Positions 32,620 to 41,363 of a DNA stretch of 45,257 nt are shown piece by piece. The stretch's first letter is position 1. Each line of letters opens with the position of its first letter. A program made the translations under genes and the position numbers. Source of the DNA: Acidobacteriaceae bacterium (GTDB lineage: Bacteria > Acidobacteriota > Terriglobia > Terriglobales > Acidobacteriaceae); assembly GCA_003135475.1 (NCBI GenBank), contig PLBW01000133.1, forward strand, positions 1-45,257, in the 5' to 3' direction. The notes under the pieces are model-generated. The model ran no database searches. It had not been told where the DNA came from and was given only the letters and a program-made list of their open reading frames with translations.

Positions 32620-35556
32620 ATGCGCATGTGTGCCATTCTCGCTGTTCTTTTGTTCGCGATTCTTACGGCCAACATGCCGGCGCAAACTGCGTCGGGCACT
32701 CTGCGTGGCCGGATCGTCGATCCCTCGGGGGCCGTCATTCCCAACGCGACCGTGGCAGCGACCGGTGCCGACGGAAAGTCAGTCACAGTAGCCACTAATT
32801 CTCAAGGGGTGTATGAATTCAGGGGACTGGCGCCCGGAGATTACACCGTTACCGCGACGGCAAAAGGTTTTGCGGTTGATCAGGAAGAAGCGGTCAAAGT
32901 TACAGGGGGACAGGTTCAGCAGTTTGACATCGCGCTCTCCATCGCCGTGGAAAAGCAGAATGTCGAAGTGCAGGAGGAGACTCCTACGGTTGATGTCAGC
33001 CCGCAAAATAGCGCCGGCACGCTAGTTTTAAAAGGCCAGGACCTCGACGCCCTCTCCGACGATCCTGACGAGCTGGCGTCGGAGTTGCAGGCGCTCGCCG
33101 GCCCGTCGGCGGGGCCGAATGGTGGACAGATTTATGTCGATGGATTTACTGCGGGAGAGCTGCCTCCAAAGTCTGCGATCCGCGAAATCCGCATCAACCA
33201 GAATCCCTTCTCTGCGGAATATGACAAGCTGGGCTATGGACGAATCGAGATTTTCACCAAGCCGGGGACGGACCAGTTCCATGGCCAGGTCATGATCAAC
33301 GGCAATTCTTCGGCCTTCAATGCGCTGAATCCGTTTGTAACCGAAGAACCGGGCTACTACTCGGAGATCTTTAACGGCAACCTCAGCGGGCCGCTGGGGA
33401 AGAAGGCGTCATTTTTCTTCACGGCGCAACAACGCAACATCGACAATGTCAGCGTAGTCGTGGCGCAGGTACTAAATCCCAATTACCAGATCGTTCCGTA
33501 CAACACGACGGTTCCCAGCCCCTCGACGCGTTTGAATATCAGCCCGCGCGCCGATTTCCAGCTTTCGAAGAACAACACCTTGACGGTGCGCTATCAGTAT
33601 GTGCGGAATACTCAGGACAACGAGGGCGTTGGACAGTTCTCGCTGCCTTCGCAGGGCTTTAACTCCCACAGCACGGAACAGACGGTGCAAATCAGCGACA
33701 CCCAGGTCTTAAGCCCGACCATGGTGAACGAGACGCGCTTCCAGTACATCCGCAACAGCAGCAACCAGATTCCCATCAGCGACCAACCAACTCTGAATGT
33801 GCTGGGGGCCTTCAACGGCGGAGGCAGCCCTGAAGGCACGGTTTACAGCAACCAGGATCACTACGAACTGCAGAACTACACCTCCATCGCGCATGGCCGT
33901 CACTTCATCAAGTTTGGCGGACGGCTGCGAGGGACGCTGTACTCCAGCAACGAAGACTCGAATTTCAACGGGCAATTTACCTTCCCCTCGCTGAACGCAT
34001 ATCAGATCACGCAGATCGGCCTGCAACAGCTCTGGACGCCGGCAAAAATCCGGGCGAAAGGCGGCGGCGCCAGCCAGTTTTCCATCATTACCGGCCAGCC
34101 GCTCTCGGACGTCTCCATGATTGATGTCGGTCTGTATGCCGAGGACGAATGGAGAATCCGGCCGAACATTTCGCTCAGCTACGGTTTGCGTTATGAAACC
34201 CAGACCGGCATCCCGTACCAGGGGGATTGGGTGCCACGGGTGAGCCTGGCGTGGGGACTCGGCCACTCCAAGGCAGCGCCCAAGACGGTGCTACGCGGGG
34301 GATATGGGATCTTCTACGACCGTTTTTCCTACAACTATTTGCTGCAGGCGGAGCGACTGAACGGGATCACGCAACAGCAATACACCGTTACCCAACCAGA
34401 TTTCTATCCGCAGATTCTTCCGCCCAGCGAATTGAGCAAGCTGGCGACAAACTCGCCCACGGTTTACCAGGTTTCCCCCAATCTGCGCGTACCCTACACC
34501 TTGGAGGCGGCGTTCAGTGTCGAGCGGCAGGTCACCAAGAATGCGACGGTGTCGGTCACCTATCTAAATTCGCGCGGAGAACATCAACTCTTCCTGCGCA
34601 ACGCCAACGCGCCGCTGCCGGGAACGTACGATCCGTCCGACCCTACCAGCGGTATTCGCCCGTTAGGAGGAACCACCAATATTTATCAGTACAACACGGA
34701 AGGGGTTTTCCTGCAGAATCAAATGATCGTCAACGGACGTGTGAGCGTAGGAACGAAGCTCTCGCTGTTTGGCTTTTATTCGCTCAATTTTTCCAACAGC
34801 GATCTGGGAGCTAGTACCAGTGGTGGTGGAGGCGGCAGTTTCTTTGGCGGTGGCTCCAGTTCGGCGGAGTTCATCATGAACTCGTACGATCCCATGCAGG
34901 ACTACGGCCGCGCGGCGTTCGACGTTCGCAATCGCGCGGTCATTGGCGGCACTATTTCTCTGCCCTACGCCTTTCGCCTCAGTCCGTTTATCCTCGCGAA
35001 CTCCGGTGCGCCCTTTAACATCATCGTGGGGCAGGATCTAAACGGCGACTCGATCTTTAATGATCGTCCGGCACTTGCCAGCACGCCGGGTCCCGGCATT
35101 AAGGTCACGCCCTACGGCACCTTCAATCCCGTGCCGATTCCGGGCCAGCCCATAGTCCCTATCAACTACGCTACAGGCCAGAGCCTGTTTACCTTGAATC
35201 TGCGGCTGAGCAAGACATTTGGACTGGGACCCAAGACGGAAAGTCATAGTGCCGGTGGTCAGCGGGGTGGAGGAGGCGGGGGTGGTCCGCGTGGAGGAGG
35301 AGGCGGTGGACTTGGCGGTCGCGGACTTGGCGGCGGGGGTGGCAGCCCGTTCAACTTCGGAAACGAGACTACGCACCGCTACAACCTGACCTTCAGCGTC
35401 AGCGCGCGCAACCTGCTGAACAACGTTAACTATGCGCCTCCGATCGGCAATCTTGAGTCGCCGATCTTCGGCACATCGAATGCGCTCGCGGGGCCGCCGT
35501 TCTCGTCAGGATCAGCCAACCGTCGCATCGATCTGCAGATGCTGTTCTCGTTTTAG
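32620..35556 (+). CDS. TonB-dependent receptor, Oar-like, with carboxypeptidase-regulatory-like domain
   Basis: A 978-residue outer-membrane protein. A signal peptide (MRMCAILAVLLFAILTANMP) is followed by a CarboxypepD_reg-like beta-sandwich (SGTLRGRIVDPSGAVIPNAT to LAPGDYTVTATAKGF), a plug domain (YVDGFTAGELPPKSAIREIR, FSAEYDKLGYGRIEIFTK) and a long beta-barrel ending in an aromatic residue (IDLQMLFSF), as expected for BAM insertion. This architecture is greatly expanded in acidobacteria. No canonical TonB box was identified. A Gly-rich stretch occurs near residues 878-910. The start is ATG at 32620 with AGGA nine bases upstream; ATG 32599 is an alternative. The substrate is unknown. Confidence 0.92.
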   Translation: MRMCAILAVLLFAILTANMPAQTASGTLRGRIVDPSGAVIPNATVAATGADGKSVTVATNSQGVYEFRGLAPGDYTVTATAKGFAVDQEEAVKVTGGQVQQFDIALSIAVEKQNVEVQEETPTVDVSPQNSAGTLVLKGQDLDALSDDPDELASELQALAGPSAGPNGGQIYVDGFTAGELPPKSAIREIRINQNPFSAEYDKLGYGRIEIFTKPGTDQFHGQVMINGNSSAFNALNPFVTEEPGYYSEIFNGNLSGPLGKKASFFFTAQQRNIDNVSVVVAQVLNPNYQIVPYNTTVPSPSTRLNISPRADFQLSKNNTLTVRYQYVRNTQDNEGVGQFSLPSQGFNSHSTEQTVQISDTQVLSPTMVNETRFQYIRNSSNQIPISDQPTLNVLGAFNGGGSPEGTVYSNQDHYELQNYTSIAHGRHFIKFGGRLRGTLYSSNEDSNFNGQFTFPSLNAYQITQIGLQQLWTPAKIRAKGGGASQFSIITGQPLSDVSMIDVGLYAEDEWRIRPNISLSYGLRYETQTGIPYQGDWVPRVSLAWGLGHSKAAPKTVLRGGYGIFYDRFSYNYLLQAERLNGITQQQYTVTQPDFYPQILPPSELSKLATNSPTVYQVSPNLRVPYTLEAAFSVERQVTKNATVSVTYLNSRGEHQLFLRNANAPLPGTYDPSDPTSGIRPLGGTTNIYQYNTEGVFLQNQMIVNGRVSVGTKLSLFGFYSLNFSNSDLGASTSGGGGGSFFGGGSSSAEFIMNSYDPMQDYGRAAFDVRNRAVIGGTISLPYAFRLSPFILANSGAPFNIIVGQDLNGDSIFNDRPALASTPGPGIKVTPYGTFNPVPIPGQPIVPINYATGQSLFTLNLRLSKTFGLGPKTESHSAGGQRGGGGGGGPRGGGGGGLGGRGLGGGGGSPFNFGNETTHRYNLTFSVSARNLLNNVNYAPPIGNLESPIFGTSNALAGPPFSSGSANRRIDLQMLFSF
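35252..35349 (+). repeat. Gly-codon-rich low-complexity stretch in the receptor gene
   Basis: Dense GGT/GGA/GGC triplets encode a run dominated by Gly with interspersed Arg, Pro and Leu (GGGGGGGPRGGGGGG core). It lies between predicted late barrel strands, so it probably forms a flexible loop. Such triplet-rich DNA is prone to in-frame length change. Confidence 0.8.
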
Positions 35557-35649
35557 AAGCAGGCGCTAAGGGCCAGGGGTAGGGATTAGGGGCGAGGCGA
35601 ACTGAGGGTCCTGGTTATCCCCATGGCGACGCGACGCAATCTCTGCCGA

Positions 35650-36138
35650 TCAGCGGCGCACAGCAACATGGGGCGAAGGAGCCACGTCTGGCTCGCTCTT
35701 CCACACCTGTTCATAGCCGATCGCAGCGTAGTAAAGCGCGCGGTCGAAGAACTGCCCCAAAGAGCGCACGAGTTCCATTTCGCCAATCAGGTCTTCCGGT
35801 TCGAGCAGGCCTTCCAGCAACAGATAATCCCACAGGACATGCTTGGTGGTCTGGATGGCAAACATCACCCCGCTGAAAGGCACACCCTGGCGGGCCCGCC
35901 TGGTCCCTATACCGATGTATCTCTCCTCGACCTCCGATAGCGTCTTGGACAGCAGCCAGTCGCCGAGATGGCGATAGATTTCATAGGTCCTGTGCTTCAG
36001 TTCGTGAGCCGGGACCTTGTCCAGGAACTCACGACACTCATCAGCATTCTTCAGTTTGCGGATTAACACTTCAGAAAGCTTATCGGCGTGCGTTTCGATG
36101 AGCTGAACCAGCCTGACGGCAAACATAAGCTGCCTCAT
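35650..36138 (-). CDS. RsbRD_N-like helical sensor-type protein
   Basis: A 162-residue, all-helical, soluble protein. The pattern LIETHADKLSEVLIRKLKN, then EERYIGIGTRRARQGVPFSGVMFAI and LWDYLLLEGL matches the N-terminal domain found in RsbRD-type stressosome proteins and some sensor kinases. Here it stands alone without a STAS or kinase domain. The start is ATG at 36138; a GTG 15 codons earlier is possible. It could be a partner-binding regulator, but the assignment is by pattern only. Confidence 0.5.
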   Translation of the reverse strand: MRQLMFAVRLVQLIETHADKLSEVLIRKLKNADECREFLDKVPAHELKHRTYEIYRHLGDWLLSKTLSEVEERYIGIGTRRARQGVPFSGVMFAIQTTKHVLWDYLLLEGLLEPEDLIGEMELVRSLGQFFDRALYYAAIGYEQVWKSEPDVAPSPHVAVRR

Positions 36139-36263
36139 GGTTATGGGAAGAACTGCGTACGGCCTTGGAGACACGAAGGCCACTCAACGGCTATCTACAG
36201 TTTCCACCTCAACCGGACGGCTTGGCAGTGACCTGTGATACAGCGTGGCGTGACAGCATCGCA

Positions 36264-37517
36264 TCAGGCATTTACCACGGCAGCAGCTGCGCAGTGCTCC
36301 AGTTCATGCGCCACGGCGATGGACAGACGGCGGATACCCTCGCGAATCTGTTCGGGACGCGCGTTTGAGAAATTCAGCCGCATGTGCGAGCCGGTTTCTT
36401 GTCCCGACGGGAAGAATGGCTCACCGGGCACAAACGCAACGTCCTGGCGCAAAGCCGTGTCCAGCAGCTTCATGGTGTCGATTCCCGGTGGTAGCGTGAC
36501 CCAAAGGAACAGGCCGCCGTGAGGGTGCGTCCATGAGACCTCGGGCGGGAAGTAGTCATGCAAGGCCTCCAGCATCGCATCGCGACGCTCTTTGTACACC
36601 TTGCGAATCAGCTTCACGTGCTCCTCCATGAAGCCGTCGCGAGCCACCTCGTAGGCCACCATTTGCGTGAAGCTGCTGGTATGAAGGTCGGTGCTCTGTT
36701 TCAACTGCACCAGGTGGGTGATCACGTCGGGCGGGGCGACGATCCAGCCCAGCCGCAGCCCCGGCGCCAGCACCTTGGAAAAGGTGCTGAGGTAGATCAC
36801 ATTTCCCAACAGATACCCGTTATCGCGCAGCAAGTTGGTGCGATCCAGCACCACCAGCGGCGGAATGTGCTCGCCCTCGTAGCGCAATTGCCCGTAGGGA
36901 TCGTCCTCGATGATCGGAATCCCGTACTTGTCGGAGAGCAGCACCAGTTCGTCACGTCGTGGGCGCGCGAGAGTGGTACCGCCGGGATTCTGAAAGTTCG
37001 GCAGGATGTACATGAACTTCGGTCCGGAACGAAGCGCGCGTTCCATCTCGCTGGTCTGCAATCCGTCGTCATCCGTGGGAACCGTCACATATTCGGCGCC
37101 CATCAGATCGAAGGCCTGCAGCGCGCCCAGGTACGTCGGCGACTCCACCAGAATGCGATCGCCGCGGTTGATGAGCAGCTTGGCGATCAAGTCCAGCGCC
37201 TGCTGCGAGCCCGAGGTGATGAGGATGTTATCGACGGTGGCGATAATGCCGTACCGCGCCATGTGAGCCACGATCAGTTCGCGCAGGGGACGGTAGCCCT
37301 CGGTTGGCCCGTATTGCAGCGCGATCGAGGGGTTGGTTGTCAGAACCTGTTGGCAAGCCTCGCGGAAACGCTCCACCGGAAAAATCTCTGGCGCGGGCAG
37401 ACCGCCGGCGAAGGAAATCACTTCCGGACGCTGCGTGAGCTTCAGGAGCTCGCGGATGATGGAACTCTTGGCTGTTTTTGTGCGTTGCGCGTAACGATGT
37501 GCCCAAGGCGCGGCCAT
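36264..37517 (-). CDS. PLP-dependent aminotransferase (class I/II, LysN/MocR-like type)
   Basis: A 417-residue fold-type I aminotransferase. Visible are the family N-terminus VISFAGGLPAPEIFP, LQYGPTEGYRPLRE, the cofactor-binding ITSGSQQALDLIAK, the ring-stacking and Asp region (IIEDDPYGQLRYEG), the Schiff-base Lys in YLSTFSKVLAPGLRLGW, and the Arg-containing MRLNFSNA near the end. There is no N-terminal GntR domain. The family includes 2-aminoadipate, kynurenine and valine-pyruvate aminotransferases, so the substrate cannot be fixed. The start is ATG at 37517 with GGGGAGG five bases upstream. It is preceded on the same strand by the mqnD-like gene. Confidence 0.88.
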   Translation of the reverse strand: MAAPWAHRYAQRTKTAKSSIIRELLKLTQRPEVISFAGGLPAPEIFPVERFREACQQVLTTNPSIALQYGPTEGYRPLRELIVAHMARYGIIATVDNILITSGSQQALDLIAKLLINRGDRILVESPTYLGALQAFDLMGAEYVTVPTDDDGLQTSEMERALRSGPKFMYILPNFQNPGGTTLARPRRDELVLLSDKYGIPIIEDDPYGQLRYEGEHIPPLVVLDRTNLLRDNGYLLGNVIYLSTFSKVLAPGLRLGWIVAPPDVITHLVQLKQSTDLHTSSFTQMVAYEVARDGFMEEHVKLIRKVYKERRDAMLEALHDYFPPEVSWTHPHGGLFLWVTLPPGIDTMKLLDTALRQDVAFVPGEPFFPSGQETGSHMRLNFSNARPEQIREGIRRLSIAVAHELEHCAAAAVVNA

Positions 37518-37667
37518 ACACACCTCCCCATTACAGATCAAATTAGCGCAGATTTCATCGCCTGTCTGTGACGGGCGACACCATCGCTGGGTGACCCCGG
37601 CCCCTTAAGCGGTTCGTTTATCCGCAGCTGACGCGGCGCTGAAGCGCGGTCCCTACCCGAAAGGGCC

Positions 37668-38546
37668 CTAGCTCTTGGCGGTAACTGCGGCATCGCCGGC
37701 GAACTCCACATTGGGCTTCTGCGGAATGATGCCGGCCTGGTGGCCCATCTCCAATAGCTTGGTGATTGCTGCCCGGCCATCCTTGCCGTAATCGAGGGTG
37801 CGCTCGTTGACGTACATGCCCACGAACTTATCCGCCATCTGCAGATCCAGGTCGCGAGCAAACTGCATGGCGTATTGGAGGGCTTCTTCGCGGTTATCGA
37901 GAGCATATTGAATGCTGTCACGCAGAGCCGTACAGCAGGCATCGATCAGTTCGGGGCCAAGAGAGCGACGAATAGCATTGCCACCCAAGGGCAACGGAAG
38001 GCCGGTTTCATCGTGCCACCACTTGCCCATGTCCAAGATGCGGTGCAGTCCCTCGCGGTTGAAGGTAAGCTGGCCCTCGTGAATGATCAGTCCAGCTTCG
38101 TACTTGCCCTCCAGCACTTTGGGAATGATTTCGTCGAAGGGAACGGTTTCGGTGACGATCTCGGGCGCAAACAACTTGAGCGTCAGATATGCGGTGGTCA
38201 TGGTGCCGGGCACGGCGATTTTGCAACGCGTAATCTCGTCCAGCGGGATATTATGCGAAGCCACGATCATGGGACCGTAGCCCTCACCGACGCTTCCGCC
38301 GCTCGGCATAATGGCGTACTTGTTCTGGATGTAGGGATAGGCGTGAAACGAGATCGCGGTGATGTCGTAGAAGCCGTCCAAGGCTTTGCGATTGAGAGTT
38401 TCGATGTCGCAAAGCGTGTGGGTAAACTTCACCCCTGGGACACGAATTTTGTTGGTTGCCATGCCATAAAACATGAAGGCATCGTCGGAGTCGGGACTAT
38501 GCGCAACGGTGATTTCGCGAACGTTCTCGGAGGAATTGAGGTGCAT
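37668..38546 (-). CDS. mqnD: menaquinone biosynthesis protein, MqnA/MqnD family, most likely MqnD
   Basis: A 292-residue periplasmic-binding-protein-fold enzyme. The opening AHSPDSDDAFMFYGM and DITAISFHAYPYI match 1,4-dihydroxy-6-naphthoate synthase (MqnD) better than chorismate dehydratase (MqnA). The active-site His region is GLIIHEGQLTF. MqnD converts cyclic de-hypoxanthine futalosine, made by MqnC, to dihydroxynaphthoate. The mqnC gene is about 4.5 kb further on in this window. The start is uncertain (38546, or 38570 or 38588); no ribosome-binding site is decisive. MqnA and MqnD are homologous, so a search should confirm which. Confidence 0.75.
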   Translation of the reverse strand: MHLNSSENVREITVAHSPDSDDAFMFYGMATNKIRVPGVKFTHTLCDIETLNRKALDGFYDITAISFHAYPYIQNKYAIMPSGGSVGEGYGPMIVASHNIPLDEITRCKIAVPGTMTTAYLTLKLFAPEIVTETVPFDEIIPKVLEGKYEAGLIIHEGQLTFNREGLHRILDMGKWWHDETGLPLPLGGNAIRRSLGPELIDACCTALRDSIQYALDNREEALQYAMQFARDLDLQMADKFVGMYVNERTLDYGKDGRAAITKLLEMGHQAGIIPQKPNVEFAGDAAVTAKS

Positions 38547-38631
38547 AGAAATAGTGACGCTGGGGTACATTCCTGAGCGGACCCTCACAGCCTGTCCTGA
38601 GCGTCGAAGAGTCCGCGTCCAAGCCTTTTAT

Positions 38632-39201
38632 TTACAGGCTGCGACGCAAACGAAGAGCGGCTGCGGCGGCCACTGTCACTTTCAGAAGTTCAGCAACCAG
38701 GAACGGATACAAACCGAAAATTGCAGCGCGCTGCCAACTGTGCGTCATTGTCGCCAGCCAACTGAGACCTCCGGCGAACAGTACCACCTCGGCAATCGCA
38801 CCAGCCATCACGTTGCGCAAAAATCCGAATGGCCCGCGCTCTACGATCCATCCTGCCACGTAGGCGACCACCGGATATGCCCACAAGTAACCAGCCGTAG
38901 GACCGAACAACTGGGCCACGCCTCCCGGACCTACCGGACTAAACACTGGCAAGCCCATAGCGCCCCACGCCAGGTACAGCGCGGCGGCGGCAAGACCGCG
39001 CCGGCTTCCCAGCGTAAGACCGATCAACAACACTCCGAAGTTCGCCAGGGTCAAGGGAACCGGGGTAAAGGGAAGAGGTAGGACCAGCCGGGCGCAGACG
39101 GCGATGACGGCGCTGGCCCCAATCACGATGCCCGCCTGCTTAATCAAGCTGGAAGATGATTCGGAGACATTTGCGTCGGCATGTAGTGCAGCTTTTAACA
39201 T
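38632..39201 (-). CDS. bioY: biotin transporter BioY
   Basis: A 189-residue membrane protein of the BioY family, the S component that binds biotin alone or with an ECF energising module. It has about six hydrophobic segments. The family pattern PLPFTPVPLTLANFGVLLIG, the WGAMGLPVF loop and FGPTAGYLWAYP are visible. The start is ATG at 39201 with GAGGAAG upstream. No EcfA or EcfT gene is nearby and no BirA-type operator was found. A small membrane protein gene precedes it by 27 bases. Confidence 0.93.
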   Translation of the reverse strand: MLKAALHADANVSESSSSLIKQAGIVIGASAVIAVCARLVLPLPFTPVPLTLANFGVLLIGLTLGSRRGLAAAALYLAWGAMGLPVFSPVGPGGVAQLFGPTAGYLWAYPVVAYVAGWIVERGPFGFLRNVMAGAIAEVVLFAGGLSWLATMTHSWQRAAIFGLYPFLVAELLKVTVAAAAALRLRRSL

Positions 39202-39228
39202 TTCTTCCTCGCGGCCAAGACAACCTGA

Positions 39229-39402
39229 TTATGACGTTTTCTCTTCGGTAGTGCTTTCCGCAGCGTCTTCAATTACCGCCCGGACTTGGGCATCCATCTG
39301 ATCCTGCCGGAGATGCCGCTTGACGCGAAAATGGATTGCCAGTGCCACGATGACGAGCACTGCGGTGCACAGAACCAGAAGTGCAAAAAATAGCTTAATC
39401 AC
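39229..39402 (-). CDS. small single-span membrane protein
   Basis: A 57-residue frame starting with GTG at 39402 and with GAGG about five bases upstream. One hydrophobic N-terminal segment (LFFALLVLCTAVLVIVALAI) is followed by a positive patch HFRVKRHLRQD and an acidic tail. This is the layout of an inner-membrane anchor with a cytoplasmic tail. No family recognised. It lies between the glycosyltransferase and bioY on the same strand, 27 bases before bioY, and may be part of that transcript. Confidence 0.55.
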   Translation of the reverse strand: MIKLFFALLVLCTAVLVIVALAIHFRVKRHLRQDQMDAQVRAVIEDAAESTTEEKTS

Positions 39403-39488
39403 CGGACCTCAGAATATCAGATCGGGGATACCTGAACTCCAGATTGGACGGCAGGTGGGCTTCCTCTACCGGTTTCGACATCCAGCGA

Positions 39489-41141
39489 CTACACGCCAAC
39501 CGGAAACGGCTTGGCACTGTGCTCCTCGCCGCGCTCGCGCACCAGGCTGTCAAAGCGGCCCTGCAGCAACGACATCAGGCCGGTGTACCAGTATCCGAAG
39601 ACGAACAGGAACAAAAACGGCACCGTGATGTAGTTTTCATTTGCAATGGCATACCAGACCGTCAAGGCAAAATATGCGCCAATCAACAACTCGATATATG
39701 GGACCCAGCCCAGACGCTTGCGATATTTTTTTGCCGCAATGGCCCGGTCCCTTTTGTTGACGACGCGATACTTTGGGGTGCGCGCAAATGCGCTCTGATG
39801 GCCGGCGAGCGCCTCCAGCACTGCCTTGCTGTTGGTGATGGTTAATCCAATGCCCAATGCCATCAGGGGCGGCAGATACCAAATCGTGCGATACCAGGTT
39901 CGGGGAAACAGCTCCTTTTGCGAAACCAGGTAGAAACTCGAGATCGAAAACGTGGAAGCCAGAAACAGAGGCAGATCGATGTACACCATCTGGAACCAGC
40001 CCTGATAAAAGCGAATGATCATTGCCGGCAGCAGCAGCGTGCTGAGCACGATCATCAGCGGATAGCTGATATTGGCGGTCAGGTGATACCAGGCTTCCAT
40101 CTTCTCGCGCCGCGAAACCTTCGCCCGCAGCACCTTCGGCAAGTCCTTCTTGGCGCATTGGATCAGGCCCTTCGCCCAGCGCGCCTGCTGCGTCTTGAAC
40201 GCGGTCATCTCGATGGGCAGTTCGGCCGGGCACTCCACGTCCTGCAGATAGCGGAATTTCCATCCTTTCAACTGTGAGCGGTAGCTCAGGTCAGTATCTT
40301 CGGTGAGGGTGTCGTGCTCCCAGCCACCGGCGTCGTCGATGGCTTTGCGCCGCCACATGCCAGCCGTACCGTTGAAATTGAAGAAGACACCCGCGCGCGA
40401 ACGGGCGCCGTGCTCCAGCACGAAATGGCCGTCCAAAAGAATGGCCTCGACCTGCGTCAGATAGGAATAGTTGCGGTTCAGGTGCGTCCAGCGCGTCTGC
40501 ACCATTCCGATTGCCGGGTCGGCGAAATGGTGGATCACCTTCATCAGCCACTCGGGTTGGGGCGTGAAATCGGCGTCAAAGATGGCCACGAACTCGCCGC
40601 TCGATACCTTCAGGCCGGCATCGAGCGCACCGGCCTTGAAGCCTTCGCGGTTGGCCCGATGGTGATAAGTGATGTTGTGACCCATCGCCGCATAACGCTG
40701 CACCACAGCCCCCGCGACTTCCACGGTTTCGTCGGTGGAATCGTCGAGCACCTGGATTTCCAGCTTTTCGCGTGGATATTCCATCTTGCAGACGCACTCC
40801 ACCAGCCGGTCGATAACGTACTGCTCGTTGAAAATCGGCAGTTGAATGGTGACCCGGGGCAATTCGGCGAAGTGCGACTCCGGTTCGGTCACTTTATTTT
40901 TCCGGTACTTGTAGTACAGGTAAACCAGTTGATAGCGGTGCATGCCATAAAAAGCCAGCAGCACCAGCACGACGAAGTAAGGAATCAGCAACGCCATGTC
41001 GAAGGCGTTGGCGTGATAGAGGCCCTTAAACGTCGGATCCAGAAAATGAGATCTCAGGTAGTGGCGCACCCCATGCGGTTCCACCAGCAGACTGCACATC
41101 AGACTGAAAGCGGCGCTCAGGAATGTACTCTCCGTGGACAA
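39489..41141 (-). CDS. membrane glycosyltransferase, family 2 (cellulose-synthase-like)
   Basis: A 550-residue processive-type GT2. One membrane segment (about 48-66) precedes the catalytic domain, with VLDDSTDET (131-139), DAD (189-191), TED (280-282) and QQARW (318-322), the D, DxD, TED and QxxRW set of processive glycosyltransferases. Four to five further membrane segments follow (about 358-375, 385-406, 420-437, 478-499, 504-526). It would use a nucleotide sugar on the cytoplasmic side and make or extrude a polysaccharide or glucosylate a lipid. No PilZ domain or bcs partner is present. The start is TTG at 41141 and uncertain; ATG 41099 is an alternative. Confidence 0.88.
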   Translation of the reverse strand: MSTESTFLSAAFSLMCSLLVEPHGVRHYLRSHFLDPTFKGLYHANAFDMALLIPYFVVLVLLAFYGMHRYQLVYLYYKYRKNKVTEPESHFAELPRVTIQLPIFNEQYVIDRLVECVCKMEYPREKLEIQVLDDSTDETVEVAGAVVQRYAAMGHNITYHHRANREGFKAGALDAGLKVSSGEFVAIFDADFTPQPEWLMKVIHHFADPAIGMVQTRWTHLNRNYSYLTQVEAILLDGHFVLEHGARSRAGVFFNFNGTAGMWRRKAIDDAGGWEHDTLTEDTDLSYRSQLKGWKFRYLQDVECPAELPIEMTAFKTQQARWAKGLIQCAKKDLPKVLRAKVSRREKMEAWYHLTANISYPLMIVLSTLLLPAMIIRFYQGWFQMVYIDLPLFLASTFSISSFYLVSQKELFPRTWYRTIWYLPPLMALGIGLTITNSKAVLEALAGHQSAFARTPKYRVVNKRDRAIAAKKYRKRLGWVPYIELLIGAYFALTVWYAIANENYITVPFLFLFVFGYWYTGLMSLLQGRFDSLVRERGEEHSAKPFPVGV

Positions 41142-41363
41142 GTTTGCAGACGGTAGGCCAGGTCGGCAGTTGCGGACGAGGCGCGCACCGTTACCGCTTG
41201 ATTGTACCCGACGGGACGGCGGGAAACAGCGGGAACCCGGCCGTGCTTATTAGTGAAACTGATATGGTGGGCGAAATAAACATGACTCATTTCGCGATGA
41301 ACTCGGTCCGGCTGCATTGACTCTTAACCGCGAACAGCTAACAATAAAACCACGCGGAACGCG

